Below, piece after piece: positions 1-12,316 of a stretch of DNA of 64,000 nt. The translations under genes were made by a program, and so were the position numbers. The number at the start of each line of letters is the position of its first letter. Position 1 is the first letter of the stretch. A model generated the notes under the pieces. It did no database searches. It was not told the DNA's origin and was given only the letters and a program-made list of their open reading frames with translations. Source of the stretch: Zhengitettix transpicula. Taxonomy: Eukaryota; Arthropoda; Insecta; Orthoptera; Tetrigidae. The stretch lies in contig CM073590.1 in NCBI GenBank assembly GCA_037074705.1, positions 140,883,600 through 140,947,599 on the forward strand, given 5' to 3'.

Positions 1-306
1 AAGGGCCTATATATATTATCTACACTTAGCAAATGTATTCAGAGACACCCATCTAGAAGAAAATGACAAAAATAGATCCATATTCCTATCACTCAATTTT
101 AATCAGGTACTATTATGAATACGGTACTGTAAATACACTAGAAAGATAGTATTGAACTTTCTATAATGTCACAATGTACTTGATACAGCCAAATAATGGT
201 TTCTTATATGGTAGGTCATCAAATTCTCTACTCAAGAAATCAGACAATGGTATTCTAGAGGCATATGTTTATAAATCCACTGTGCATGTTTAATTAATAT
301 ATATAT
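1..306. other. Unassigned AT-rich DNA
   Basis: I see no coding signal or recognisable repeat. It ends in a short TA run at 297-306 that abuts the LTR-like repeat starting at 307. It is probably intronic sequence of the spondin-like gene, whose upstream exons would lie left of the window. Confidence 0.4.
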
Positions 307-1451
307 TGTAATATTCAAAATAAAAGTGAGTAATATCACCCCACGTTGAGGTACCAAATAATGTAACAATCAAAATAAATGACCCATAATAAAGACAATA
401 AAATTACAAGCCCCACATTGGAATGCAAAATAATGTAGTAAACACTTAATTAAGAGTAATATTTCTCAGGGTCGCCTACGGGCCTCCAATAAAATATAGG
501 AATTTACAAAATGAAAACAAAAAACTATAGAAAGTTTTAAAATAGAAATCTAATGTTTATTTATTAACCACAACTAAAACTAAACAAATACCTTGGAACG
601 TCACAAGCGTTTCTCAAGTGACCAGGCAATCCTCAATGTAAGCTTATAACTTCGTGGTTTGTTAATGCTCGGAACAAATTTCCGAGATCTGGCAAGTTTA
701 TTGAATCAATCTGAATGAAGATGGCAAGAAAAATGTAGCTCAACTCGCATATTTATAATGGACCATTGTCACAACCCTAAACTAAACACTCTTCTCCACT
801 TTGCTACAGCAAGCTGTATTGCCCAGTACAACCGTAGGAGGAGTGGAGATAGGATTTGTTGGCAGCGCTATCATAGATAGATGGAATTTCACAGGATTAC
901 TATCTCCTGTGGCTTTTTACCAACCTTTGGCAAGTTTATCTGAACCTCGAGTGAGATTCGTTATACTATGTCCGCATGCAAACACAACGTCCTTCACAAG
1001 TCGGATAAACTACAATGCAGAAAATTGCCCAGGTTCAGAATGGTTTCACAGTCGGATAAAAACAATGACACACCAGACAAAATGTAAATATTCACCAACA
1101 CCCACTTGACTGACGCTGGCACTCGACCTCTGCTTGTGCTCCACTGAATGTAAACAAGGTCGCCAAACACTCGACTGAGCTTTCGCTCTGCTACAGACTC
1201 TTTCGCTAGACTGCGCGACCGCTGGCACTCGCCTCATGGCGCTACGCTCGACTGATTGTTGGCTGAGCTTTTGCTCGACTGCTTGATTTGTGTTTACTTC
1301 TCAAGGTTTTTATACCTTTACCTTGGGACACATTTTGACCCAGCATTACATGCTCGTAAACATTTGGCATAACAGAAATACCTTGCCTGTATTGCAAAAC
1401 TGAAGACAGAAAATCTTAAATAAAATAAATTCCTTAGTAATCTCTACAACA
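307..1451 (-). repeat. LTR-like repeat, divergent copy of the TGTAAT...ATTACA family
   Basis: It begins TGTAATATTCAAA after ATAT and carries an internal CTCAGGGTCGCCTACGGGCC block matching the CTTTACTGGG block of the copies at 17546 and 30986. It ends near a CTCTACA just before a (TA)n tract. The TG...CA ends suggest an LTR, orientation inferred from the better copies. The right boundary is uncertain and no clean target duplication is visible. The 102-codon frame within it looks accidental. Confidence 0.45.
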
Positions 1452-1788
1452 CCCTATATATATATATATATATATATTATTTTTTCAACAATAGCTATTT
1501 AAACATCACAATCTGTGTGATCCAAAGCAGTTATCTGATAATAAATTTGCCAGGAACATGGAAGTACTCAGGCATAAGACCATCAAATGGGCATCTCAGG
1601 TGTCCTGGTTTTGATGCAATTATGAAGCATATAATCAGTGTATAATCTCAATCTAATATAATAATAATATTATAATATAGGAATTTTAAATGCTATGTCA
1701 GCTGTCCAGCACAGTTAAACAGTCCTCAATTGTTGAATATTGTTTATATTCAACCATGTGCATTATCTTATATATATATATATAAGTA

Positions 1789-1852
<64 letters not shown>

Positions 1853-2696
1853 TACTCTACTAATTAAATTTAGAAAGTTGCTTGAAGAAGAGTGACTACC
1901 ATAATCAAACATTTATTAGTTATTGTACAACACCAGAGATTTAGTCACATGCCACTTTGTGGTGGGAGGGTTTACTCATTTATTGCTCTTATAATTAGTG
2001 TTGTGTCCATATTCAGTGTACGCTACTAGTTACAGGTTCATGACTCATTTACATTTGGAGCCAGTCTTTGATTCCTAGACCCTGTTATTCTAGCACCACA
2101 TTTCCCAATAAAGATCTATCATCTCAAAACTATCGCAGAGTCAGAGAAGAACTTTTTAAATTAAGTATTTAATAACATTCAAATTTGTTTTATCCCATTT
2201 TCAATTCATGTTTTTAATGAAGTATTTAATAACACTCAAATGTGTTTTATCCAATTTTCACATAAGCAACCAATCTTGTCAACTTCTCTTCATTACAGCT
2301 ATTGATGATTGAAGACATGTGATTGAAACTTAAAAGTATGCCACTTAACAATTAATACTTGAGCCATGAATTGCAGTTTGTGCCTTCTGCTACCATCCCT
2401 TAACAGGCTGAAATGTTTTGAATGGCTGCTATACTTATAAGATTAAAAAATTGATAGACTTGATGCAGTTATTAAGCATATAATCTGTGTAGACTTGTAA
2501 GAATAATCAATAAAAAAATTACTTTCTTATGAGACAGTAATTGAAAAAAAATATTTTATCTATTAGCAGTGTGATGTCTTAAAATTTAAAAATGTAATTG
2601 AAACTTTTTCAAAATTCAATGCTGTATTCACTTTTTGGTGAACAGTGTTTAAAACATTGTTTTACATTAACTTTTCTAAAGTTTATTTTTGTACAG
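1452..2696. other. Intron sequence with two (TA)n tracts
   Basis: Presumed intron of the spondin-like gene. It contains (TA)n at 1455-1478 and a 60-bp (AT)n at 1791-1850 whose flanks AGTAGAAT and ATTCTACT are inverted copies, so the tract is a near-perfect palindrome. The last 25 bases are pyrimidine-rich and end TACAG, a good splice acceptor. Nothing else is recognised. Confidence 0.5.
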
Positions 2697-2955
2697 TGGC
2701 ATAGTAATCTCAAACAATATTTTTAATGTTCGCAGGAAAGGAAATGACATTGATCCATCACATTGTGAGGTTACCGAATGGTCGGACTGGTCACCATGCA
2801 GAGCAAAATGTGGAACTGGAAAAATAAGTAGGTTTAGAAATTATAAATATCCTGAGTCACGGAAGAAGTGTTCTGCCTTACCAGGTGCTTCCACACTTCA
2901 AGAGACAAGCGAATGCTACAGTAGAGAAGAATGTACAGGGAGTCAAGAGGAAGAG
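2697..2955 (+). CDS. Spondin-like exon, TSR 1
   Basis: The exon encodes CEVTEWSDWSPCRAKCGTGK followed by the remaining cysteines of a thrombospondin type 1 repeat, then an acidic linker. The donor is GAG|GTTTGT (phase 0). Two acceptors are possible: TACAG at 2696 with a strong pyrimidine tract, or CGCAG at 2735. They lie 39 nt apart and leave the same phase, so both would be productive. I prefer 2697 for its tract, but the extra 13 residues are not TSR-like. Confidence 0.75.
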
Positions 2956-5900
2956 GTTTGTTCATATAAATCAGTAAAACCTTTTCAATAATTCTATTTT
3001 CTCTAAATGGAAAATATTTAATATTAGTTCATTGTATAGTAATTTATCTGTTGCAGTTTTAAATATCCTGATTAATTTGATGTAACTAATCTTTTCACTG
3101 CCTACACTCATCCCTATAGTATCTTCTTACAATTACTGCATTATCATCTTAAAACTAGCACAATTATTATCAAATTAATATTCTTATACTAAAATGTTAC
3201 TCACATTATATAACAATTGGATAATAATTAAACCAGCATAAGTCTTCATAAAAATCTTCTTGAATCGCCTGACATATAGTTTGCAGAAAACCATATATTG
3301 TGCAAAATCTTTCGGGTAGTCAATTGGGTGGTATCGTCAAATTGCCACAATGTTTCAGCAACTGGCACCATTGCCATCTTCAGGCGAAATGTCTGTATTG
3401 GGTTACTGCAGCTCCTTTTATGCTGTCTTGTCCTGATCACTTTCTGATTAACTGCCAACCCTCAACCACAGTTTGTAGAGGGGATTTAGGCTTCAACCAC
3501 TCCCTATCAGGATGAGTGCCGCGGTGTTCTTACTAGGTCCTGTGAGGGGACCACCATTGTTGTTCACTTGACCATTGGGTGGCTGGGTCTTAGCTATAGT
3601 TTCTTCAGGGCTGGTTTCCAGGCTTCACTCAGTTGGAAACCTGAGTCCCTATTGAAAAGTGTATCTCAGGTTGTTTGTATGGCCACTGCTTCCTTGAGCA
3701 TGCTATCCTGTGCAGTGTCCAGTTTCCTTGTGGCATGGAACTGAATTTTGTGACAAGTCATTAAGGCATGTTCTGCCCAATACTACTTCAGAGGCTGTTT
3801 CAGGTAGGTGTTCTGCTTTCCTCTCTTTGATAGTACATATGGTTTGGCTGATGTATTTGAGTTCACATTGGCATGGGATATCATAAATACCTGAAGTTGG
3901 CAATTATGCCAGTTACTGAAACGTTGTGGTAAATTGACGATACCACCCGGTTGACTGCCTGAGAAATTTTGTCCAATAATTACACCAGAAGAACCTCCGA
4001 TCATTAAACAATATATTGTTCAGGAGAGTGTAAAACAGGGTATTTGTAAGTTTCAAATATGTCAAGTATAACAAATAAACTCTTAGAAGAGAGAATTATT
4101 TTACGGAGTGTGACATAAAAAATTAAGTCCGTCAGACAAGAAATAGGACAATGCCTCCAGACAGCTGGATGCTCACATGAGCATGGTGATTGTAAACTAC
4201 CTAAAATGACAAGGTTTTAGGCACAGACTTAAGTTTTGTTTGCAATTGACTAGTTGCAAGGTCTAAGACTTTGCTTGTAGGCCTACAACTGCATCTATAA
4301 CTACAAAAAATTATTATTGTCTGTGTGTGATTGTCAAAAACTGAGGAAATATGAAACAATTTCTAATACAGTGATGGCAGCAATATGCCAAGCCATTTTA
4401 GCTGACCCTTTGAAACATATTGTTCCAAATGTATAATAATATTCACAGAAACAGTGGACAATTGTGTATACTGAATAAGCAGAACATTGAATATAAATAG
4501 ACATTTTGAAACTATTCATTATAAGCTTTTGAGAAAATGCGATATTGAAATTTCAGGTAACCTCAACCTCTATAAGATTCAATCAACTTTCATCCTTAAA
4601 TTTGTAAGAGTGTCAACAAATCATCAGAAAGTTTCTGCAGGACATATTCAATAGAAGACCCATCAGTCAATGATGTTTCATATATTTCACTTTATTATAT
4701 TATATTATTAGACATTATAGAATCTTGGAAAAATTGAGAAAGCAGTTTTAGATACACTACTTTTCAGACAATTTACTAGTAGTAGAGGTTCACTTTGTTT
4801 TCAGTTGTTCTTTTTTATGTTAAGTTGAAAATTGTTTTTGATTCATTTGGGTAATATTTTTAAAAACATATAAAATATTTTTATGTTAAATAAAATTAAC
4901 AATACAATAATTTTAACACTGATTCCATAAATCTGTATTAGATCTTACTCAAATAATAAAAGAACCAGAAATCATTTGTTAATTAGTACAAAAACATAAA
5001 GAATCAAAACAAATACAGGAAATAAAATACTTGAGTACTGAATTACATAATAAGTTAATTAAAATCTCCCTGCCTATAGTTTGATAGTAATGAGAGTCAA
5101 GAAACTGAATGTGAGGTAACTTCATGGTCTGAGTGGAGTCCTTGTTCTGCAACATGTGGGAAAGGCTTACGAATACGAAGTCGACAGAGAGTTGCTGTTA
5201 ACAGAGATACACAAATGATGTTAAATCAAATGAATGGAGATGATTTCAGTGATGATATGCCTGAATGTACACAAACCCAGTTGCATGAAGAAATGGAATG
5301 TGATGCTGAAATTGAAAACTGTGATTTATCACCACAAATGGCACGAGGTAACAAAATGTTTTCATTCAATTAATCTAGCAGAGTGCACGAAGTGTTTTTG
5401 ATGTCAAAAAAAATCTACTAGTTTATTAAAACAGGAAATGACTTGTTATATAATGCAACATAAAATGGGTTAACGTCATTACTAAAAATAACTCAAAAAA
5501 ATTGTATCAAGTAGCACAGTTTTGTTTTAATATTGATTTAACACGGTTCGTATGAACTTTTTTAATGTTTCTAAATGGAGCATAGTATTATGACTGTATT
5601 TAATTGTATTATGAGGATAATTTTTCATTTCCTGTATTGAATCTGGTGTCCAAAAATTGATAGCCCATTATTATAATTTTGTTTTTACTCTCATACAGGT
5701 GATTTCTTTCTTCTTAAATATTTTTCATCATAGTTAATTCATTAGTGCTCAGTTATACATATTATATGGCATTCATTATAGAATCAGACTTCAACCAAAG
5801 ATAGTTTGATTGCATAATTTTTGTGAATAGATACTAATCTATTATAGAAAACATCATAACATTATTTTTTTCAGAAATATGCATGTTACCACGATATTCT

Positions 5901-6795
5901 GGGCCATGTCGTGCATACTTTCCTCGGTGGTTCTTTGACTCTGAAACAGGAACATGTCAACTATTTCAATATGGTGGTTGTCGTGGAAATGGAAACAACT
6001 TTAATTCCATAGAGGATTGTGAAGAAACATGCAAATCTTTTAAAGGTAAATGGAGTTTTGTAAAACACAAAAAATAATTTTGAGTGTATGAGAAACAAAC
6101 ACACACATACACACAAGAAAAATGTTTGTATGTATAAAGGAAGTAATGATAATGTGTAAATTTAGAATTAATTAACTGATTTGGATAGAAAAGATAAACT
6201 GTGAGAAGCAGCTGACTTACCTCAAATCAACAGTTGGTGTAGCCAGGCTGGAAGTAAATAATATATCAAATTTTTGTGGGCCTGAGCCTCATTCTTCAGG
6301 ACAGTACGGGTGAATGTCGTGAGCATCTGGCACAACATTCAGGCCTATTGTCTTGAAGAAGTGGGCTCAGGCTCTCAAAAATTTGACAAATTATATATAT
6401 ATATATATATAAATGTTAAGGATATTAATTATTAAGTGAAGAAATCACATTTGATAATTGGATAGTGGGAAAGATAGAAATAGGACAAAGGTTGGGAATA
6501 CACTCTAAAGAAAGCATATGTTTCAGGCATAGTAATAGGTGCAAAGGAAGCATTTGTTCAAGATGTAGAGAGGATAGGAATAAGAAGGAAAGACTGAAAA
6601 TATTCGGCAAGGTCAGGAATAGAACTCAGATACTTTTGCTTTGTACGCTACTGTGTCTTTCCCCTGACCTAACAAATATAGCCAGTCTTATTATGTGTAG
6701 AGGGTGGAATGGATATAGCAGAGGGAGTGAAGATTTTGGCGCATCCATTAGGGAAATTACAAATGTTAAGGATATTAATTATTAAGTGATGAAAT

Positions 6796-6886
<91 letters not shown>

Positions 6887-7349
6887 ATATTATTCATGAA
6901 ACATGCATGTCAAAACACACACTTATTTGTATTTGAAAAATAAACAATAAATTTATTAATAATATTTAATAAATAAATTCATTCACTGATAGTTTTAAGA
7001 CTGATCATATCATCGACTTTTTTAAAAAAATCTTGGTCAAAGACCATTTTTATTCTCAGATTTTGTAATAAAGCATGAATAATGTAAGTGAAGATTTGAT
7101 ATCATAATAAAATATTTGTTCTTTGTAATTATACCTCTATTTACTTGCACATGCTGACTTATTCAAGAGGACATAAAAACAAATTTGACTGCCAAGCTAC
7201 AACATTATGGGGTATCAGTATCAGGAATTCTCTCATATAATTTGCATATGGATGATATTGACAGGAGCATAGACAGCAGGAAAGTGTTGGAAACCAAATG
7301 TGGTATAAATATTTTTGAAGTCCTTATTTTGTTCACATTTAAAATTCCT

Positions 7350-7415
<66 letters not shown>

Positions 7416-8312
7416 TAGATATAGATATAGATAGATAAGGAAGTGACATTATCACAATAATTAAAACAATTTGTATAGAAAGGAAAGAGAGAAAGGAAGT
7501 GGCTTACCTGAAACTGAAGCTTTGCATTACTACTCAGGACAGAAGGAAGTTCTTCATATTTTTGGAGGTATCATCCTCCTTCTTAAGGAGAAAGAAGTTT
7601 CATCCTAAGATAGTGTCACAATGTCAGATGTTGGACAGTGCAATACTTAAAATTATTGGAAATGTTATCTTCCTTGTGAGATATATTGCACACACCTTAT
7701 GTTATATGGCTGAACAGTGCTAGACTAAATGTTGAGGTAGACTATCTACTCCAGTCAAAGCCACAAATTTCTCTCCCAAGAATAGATCTTTATGATTTGC
7801 CAATGGAGAACATAGTCTGCAATGTACCTGGTAAATGTTGTGTAAAGAGTGCTAGGTAATGTTTTCTTTGATTTTGTGGATAACTTTTAGAGGAGGATTC
7901 TGTGGAAATTCACTAGAATGAAGTGTATATAGCAGATATGATGGTACAGTTGAGACTGGCATCCTATGGTATTGTAAGGGTGGGGTTTACAATGGAGGAC
8001 AAAGTTGTTATGTAGGAAACTGAACACTACCCTTTGGCAGGTAGGGAGTAGTGTGATGGTAGTGGAAGTAGGTACACAACCCTCATGATTCCTCCAGAAC
8101 CACTGACAAAAAGCTACCTACAACATCAAAGAAAGCAATACCTGAATCTTCGACCACATTGGCTGACAACTTTCCCCTTCTGACCTAAATTGCATATCAT
8201 CAGTCTTCGGAGGAAGGAGGATAACACCCATGAACTTTATTTCCTGTCTGACATGACAGCATAAGCTCTCATTTTCAGGTAAACTGTTAATTCACTATAT
8301 CTCTTTCCCATC

Positions 8313-8351
<39 letters not shown>

Positions 8352-8689
8352 TATGGAAAGGATAGAGAGATAGGTTGTGGCTTACCTGAAAGTGAAGTAC
8401 GGTGTCGCCATGAGGAACTGAAGGTTGTTCTTCAAATTTTCGGAGGCTCTCAGCCTCCTTCTTCAGGAAGGAGTGTTACACCATTCCGTGCACCGGCCGG
8501 CTGCGGACTGCGGAGATTTGACCGCCGCACGGCCAGTAGCCCATAAACAATCAACACCCCCACCAAGCCACTAACTTTCTCTCTCAGGGGGAGGTTGTGG
8601 CATAGGAAAGGTTAGGATACAGATCATTCATACAAAGCATCCCATGTATACATGTATGCTTGAACATACATACAAATACACATGAACAT

Positions 8690-8750
<61 letters not shown>

Positions 8751-11700
8751 TGCATACTTACACATACATGAGCATGCTCATACATACTCACATGGTCTCG
8801 TGAAAGAGGAGATGGTATGTAGGAAGGGCACTAATTACAGGATGTTGAGTCCAGGGCTTTGCCTGGACTGCAAGACATGTTGGAAAGATAGTTCCCATAG
8901 ATGGAGTTCTGCTTCTGATGAATCGGGGGGTAGAGCTTTAAGGATGGTGAGTGTGAAGCATTGGTCGAAATTGTTTATGTTGTGGTTTTGGGCGTGAGCA
9001 GCTACTGGGAATTGGATTTTAGATAGTTTGACAGTGCTGCGGTGGTTGGCTATTCGTTCAGGGAGGGGTCTTTTGGTTTGGCCTATATAGAAGGCAGGGC
9101 AGAGTCTGCAGTTAATTTGGTAGATGGTGTGGGAGGAGAGGCAGGTGATATTTTCTCTTATTTTGAAGGTTTTTGTCTGATTATGAAAGGTTGTGGTGGG
9201 CTGTAAGATAGGGCAAACATGGCATCTGCTCCTGCCACAAGGTTTGCAACCCGGCAGGGGTGGGCGGGTGGTGGTGTGGGTTTTGCAAGGGTGTACAAGT
9301 AAATTTCGGAGGTTGGGTGGGCGTCTGAAGGCAACCCTTGGGCAGGTGGGGAGTATAGTGGGGAGGATGGTTTTTAATTCAGGGTTGGATTGCAGTCCAG
9401 TGTAAGCTAGGCGGAGAATGGAATTGATTTTTTGTAGTCCTGGGAAGTAGGTTGTCGTGAGGGGTGGACTACTTTTTTTGTTTTGGACAAGAGTGGGTGT
9501 GGTTGTTTGGAGGTTTGATAGGGCTCGGGTTATCTGTTTTTGGAGGAGGTTGCTGGGATAGTTTCTGTTGATGAAGGCATTAAGGATCCGGTTGGTGTAA
9601 GAGGCGAGGCTGTTCCAGGTGGAGCAAATACGTGCTCCCCTGAGGGCTAGACTGTATGGGAGGGAGCATTTTGTGTGGTGTGGGTGGCAACTGGTGAAGT
9701 GCAAATATTGAAGTGTGTTTGTAGGTTTGATGTGGACAGATGTGTTGATCGTGCCCGAGCTCAGGTGTACGTCAACGTCTAGGAAGGTGACTTTGGTTGG
9801 GGAGTGGTTCCAGGTGAATTTAACGGGGTGTTTGGTGTTCAGGGTGTGGAGAAATTCGGATAGGGAGTCTGGTCCGTGAGTCCATAGCATGAAGATGTCA
9901 TCTATGAACCTGAACCAGGCCAGGGGTTTTAATGGGGAGGAATTTAGGTGGGCCTGTTCCAGGCGTCCCATGAACAGGTTGGCGTAGGAGGGGGCCATCC
10001 GGGTGCCCATAGCTGTGCCACTGGTTTGATGGTAAATGTTGTCCTGGAAGGAGAAGTAATTTCTGGTGAGGACAAACTGGGTGAGAGAAACCAGAAAACT
10101 GGTGGTGGGGAGAGAATTTTGTGGCCTGCGGGACAAGAAGTGTTCAAGTGCCGCTAGTCCATTGGTATGGGGAATATTGGTGTAAAGTGACACTACATCT
10201 ATAGTGACCAAAAGGGTGTCAGGTGGAAGAGGTTTTGGTAGTTCGTGGAGACGGCGTAGGAAGTGGTTGGTGTCTTGGATGAATGAGGGTAGGTTTTCTA
10301 CTATTGGTTGGAGGGACTCATCCACCAATGCAGAAATCCTCTCAGTAGGGGAATTGTAGCCGGCAACTATTGGGCGGCCCGGTATATTAGGTTTGTGGAT
10401 TTTGGGGAGCAAGTAGAAGGTGGGTGTTCTGGGTTTTTTGGGGGTGAGGAGTTCAATGGAGGCTGATGATAATTTTTGAAGTTTTCCATGTGAACGGACA
10501 AATTGGTCTATTTCTGAGTTGATGGCCGGATTGGGGTCAGTAAGTACAGGTTTGTAGGTTCTGTCGTCTCTCAGCTGGCGAAGTGCCTCAGCCGTGTACT
10601 TCTCCAAGTCCATGACGACAACGGTGGAGCCCTTGTCAGCTGGGAGAATGACAATTTCTTTGTCATTTTTAAGGTTTTGGAGGGCTAAATGCTGGTTACG
10701 GGTCAGGTTAGGTTTATTGGGGAGCGAGTTAAGAAAGGATGGTGAGGTAACGTGGGAGACTAGGGTGCGGGTGAAGGTTTGAAGTGGGTGGTTGGGTGCG
10801 AGTTTTGGGGGTGACAGTTTGGATGCTTCCTTAAATTTGGATAGGCAGGGAGCTGTGGAGTTATGGGGATCTATGGTGATCGGGGGTTTCTTGGTGAAAT
10901 GTAGTTTCCACTGGACTGTTTGGCAGAATTTAAGCGTGTCTCGGGCAAGTCTGAAGGGGTCTAGGGTGGGGGTGGGGGAAAAGGTGAGACCTTTGTCCAG
11001 AACAGAAATTTCATCATTGGTTAGAGTTTTTGAAGATAGGTTGAGGATGTTGCTGTTGGGTGGTTTGGTGGTCTGTGGAGTTTTGTAATGGGTGGATTGC
11101 GGCGCTAAAGTCGTGGGTTTTGGTAGGTGGAAAAGATCTGCCAAGCAGGGTTTAGATGAAATGAGAGGGGGTGGCGATGTTTGAGGAAGCCAGGAATGGG
11201 TTGGGATTTGTATGCCGATACCCGTGGCCTGTGTAATTAACTTCGTCAACTTCCGTAAATGGCCTTGGGCGGAAACGCGGCGAAAATTGGTTGCGTGATA
11301 GAGGATGGTCGCGGCGGTTTTGTCGAAATCGGGGAAGCGGGAAATTATTTCGTGGTGGGTACGGGTAATGTTTTTAATGTGGATTGGGATTAGGGACGAG
11401 TATTCATCCCGGATCAGTTTGCTTAATTGGAGGGACTGGTGGAAAGCGTGCACGTGCAGTTTAGGACGGATGCGCGGGTCGCAGCCAGACAATGGGAGTT
11501 TTATGGTTAGGCCGTTCGGGGGAAGACCGACCTCCAGACAGCAGGTCAAGAAAGCAACGTGAGATTGTAATTTTGCCAGGCTCATTGCCTCATGTTTTAA
11601 AGATTTCAGGAGTTTTTCAGCAGAACTCATCGTAGGATGCGTTGGGGACGCGGAATTGATGGGGCAGAAGGTGGTAATATAATAGAGTTAGAGAGGGACA

Positions 11701-12273
11701 CGAGATCGCATGTGTGGTAGGGAAAAGGTGTGGTGTTCAGGAAGTGAGAGAGAAGGGGTTGAGGTGCGAGGTAGGAGTTAAATGGGTAACAAGGGAGGTA
11801 TGGGAGCGGTAAGGCGTGAGTAAACACAGAAAGGTCGAAAGGAATGATAGAAAAAGTAGGATTTAAGAGTTAGGAGCGGCCATAAAGGCAATATTAATTA
11901 TAATAGTGAGAATGTGACATTGTCAAAAATATTGGTATGGAAAGGATAGAGAGATAGGTTGTGGCTTACCTGAAAGTGAAGTACGGTGTCGCCATGAGGA
12001 ACTGAAGGTTGTTCTTCAAATTTTCGGAGGCTCTCAGCCTCCTTCTTCAGGAAGGAGTGTTACACCATTCCGTGCACCGGCCGGCTGCGGACTGCGGAGA
12101 TTTGACCGCCGCACGGCCAGTAGCCCATAAACAATCAACACCCCCACCAAGCCACTAACTTTCTCTCTCAGGGGGAGGTTGTGGCATAGGAAAGGTTAGG
12201 ATACAGATCATTCATACAAAGCATCCCATGTATACATGTATGCTTGAACATACATACAAATACACATGAACAT

Positions 12274-12316
<43 letters not shown>

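Noticed and set aside
7185..7418. 77-codon frame with Ile-Tyr repeats
   Set aside because: The tail is a translated (TA)n tract and the rest has no recognisable features.
8438..8466. A canonical hammerhead ribozyme
   Set aside because: The CUGANGA and GAAA cores are there, but one extra base precedes stem II and I could not fit stems I and III with a clear NUH site; kept as hammerhead-like only.
8746..8997. 83-codon plus frame in the PLE, repeated at 12312-12563
   Set aside because: It lies antisense to the PLE ORF 3' end and (CA)n region; its duplication only reflects the tandem.
9193..11562. Several plus-strand frames of 60-98 codons
   Set aside because: They are antisense shadows of the GC-richer 931-codon PLE ORF and have no domain of their own.
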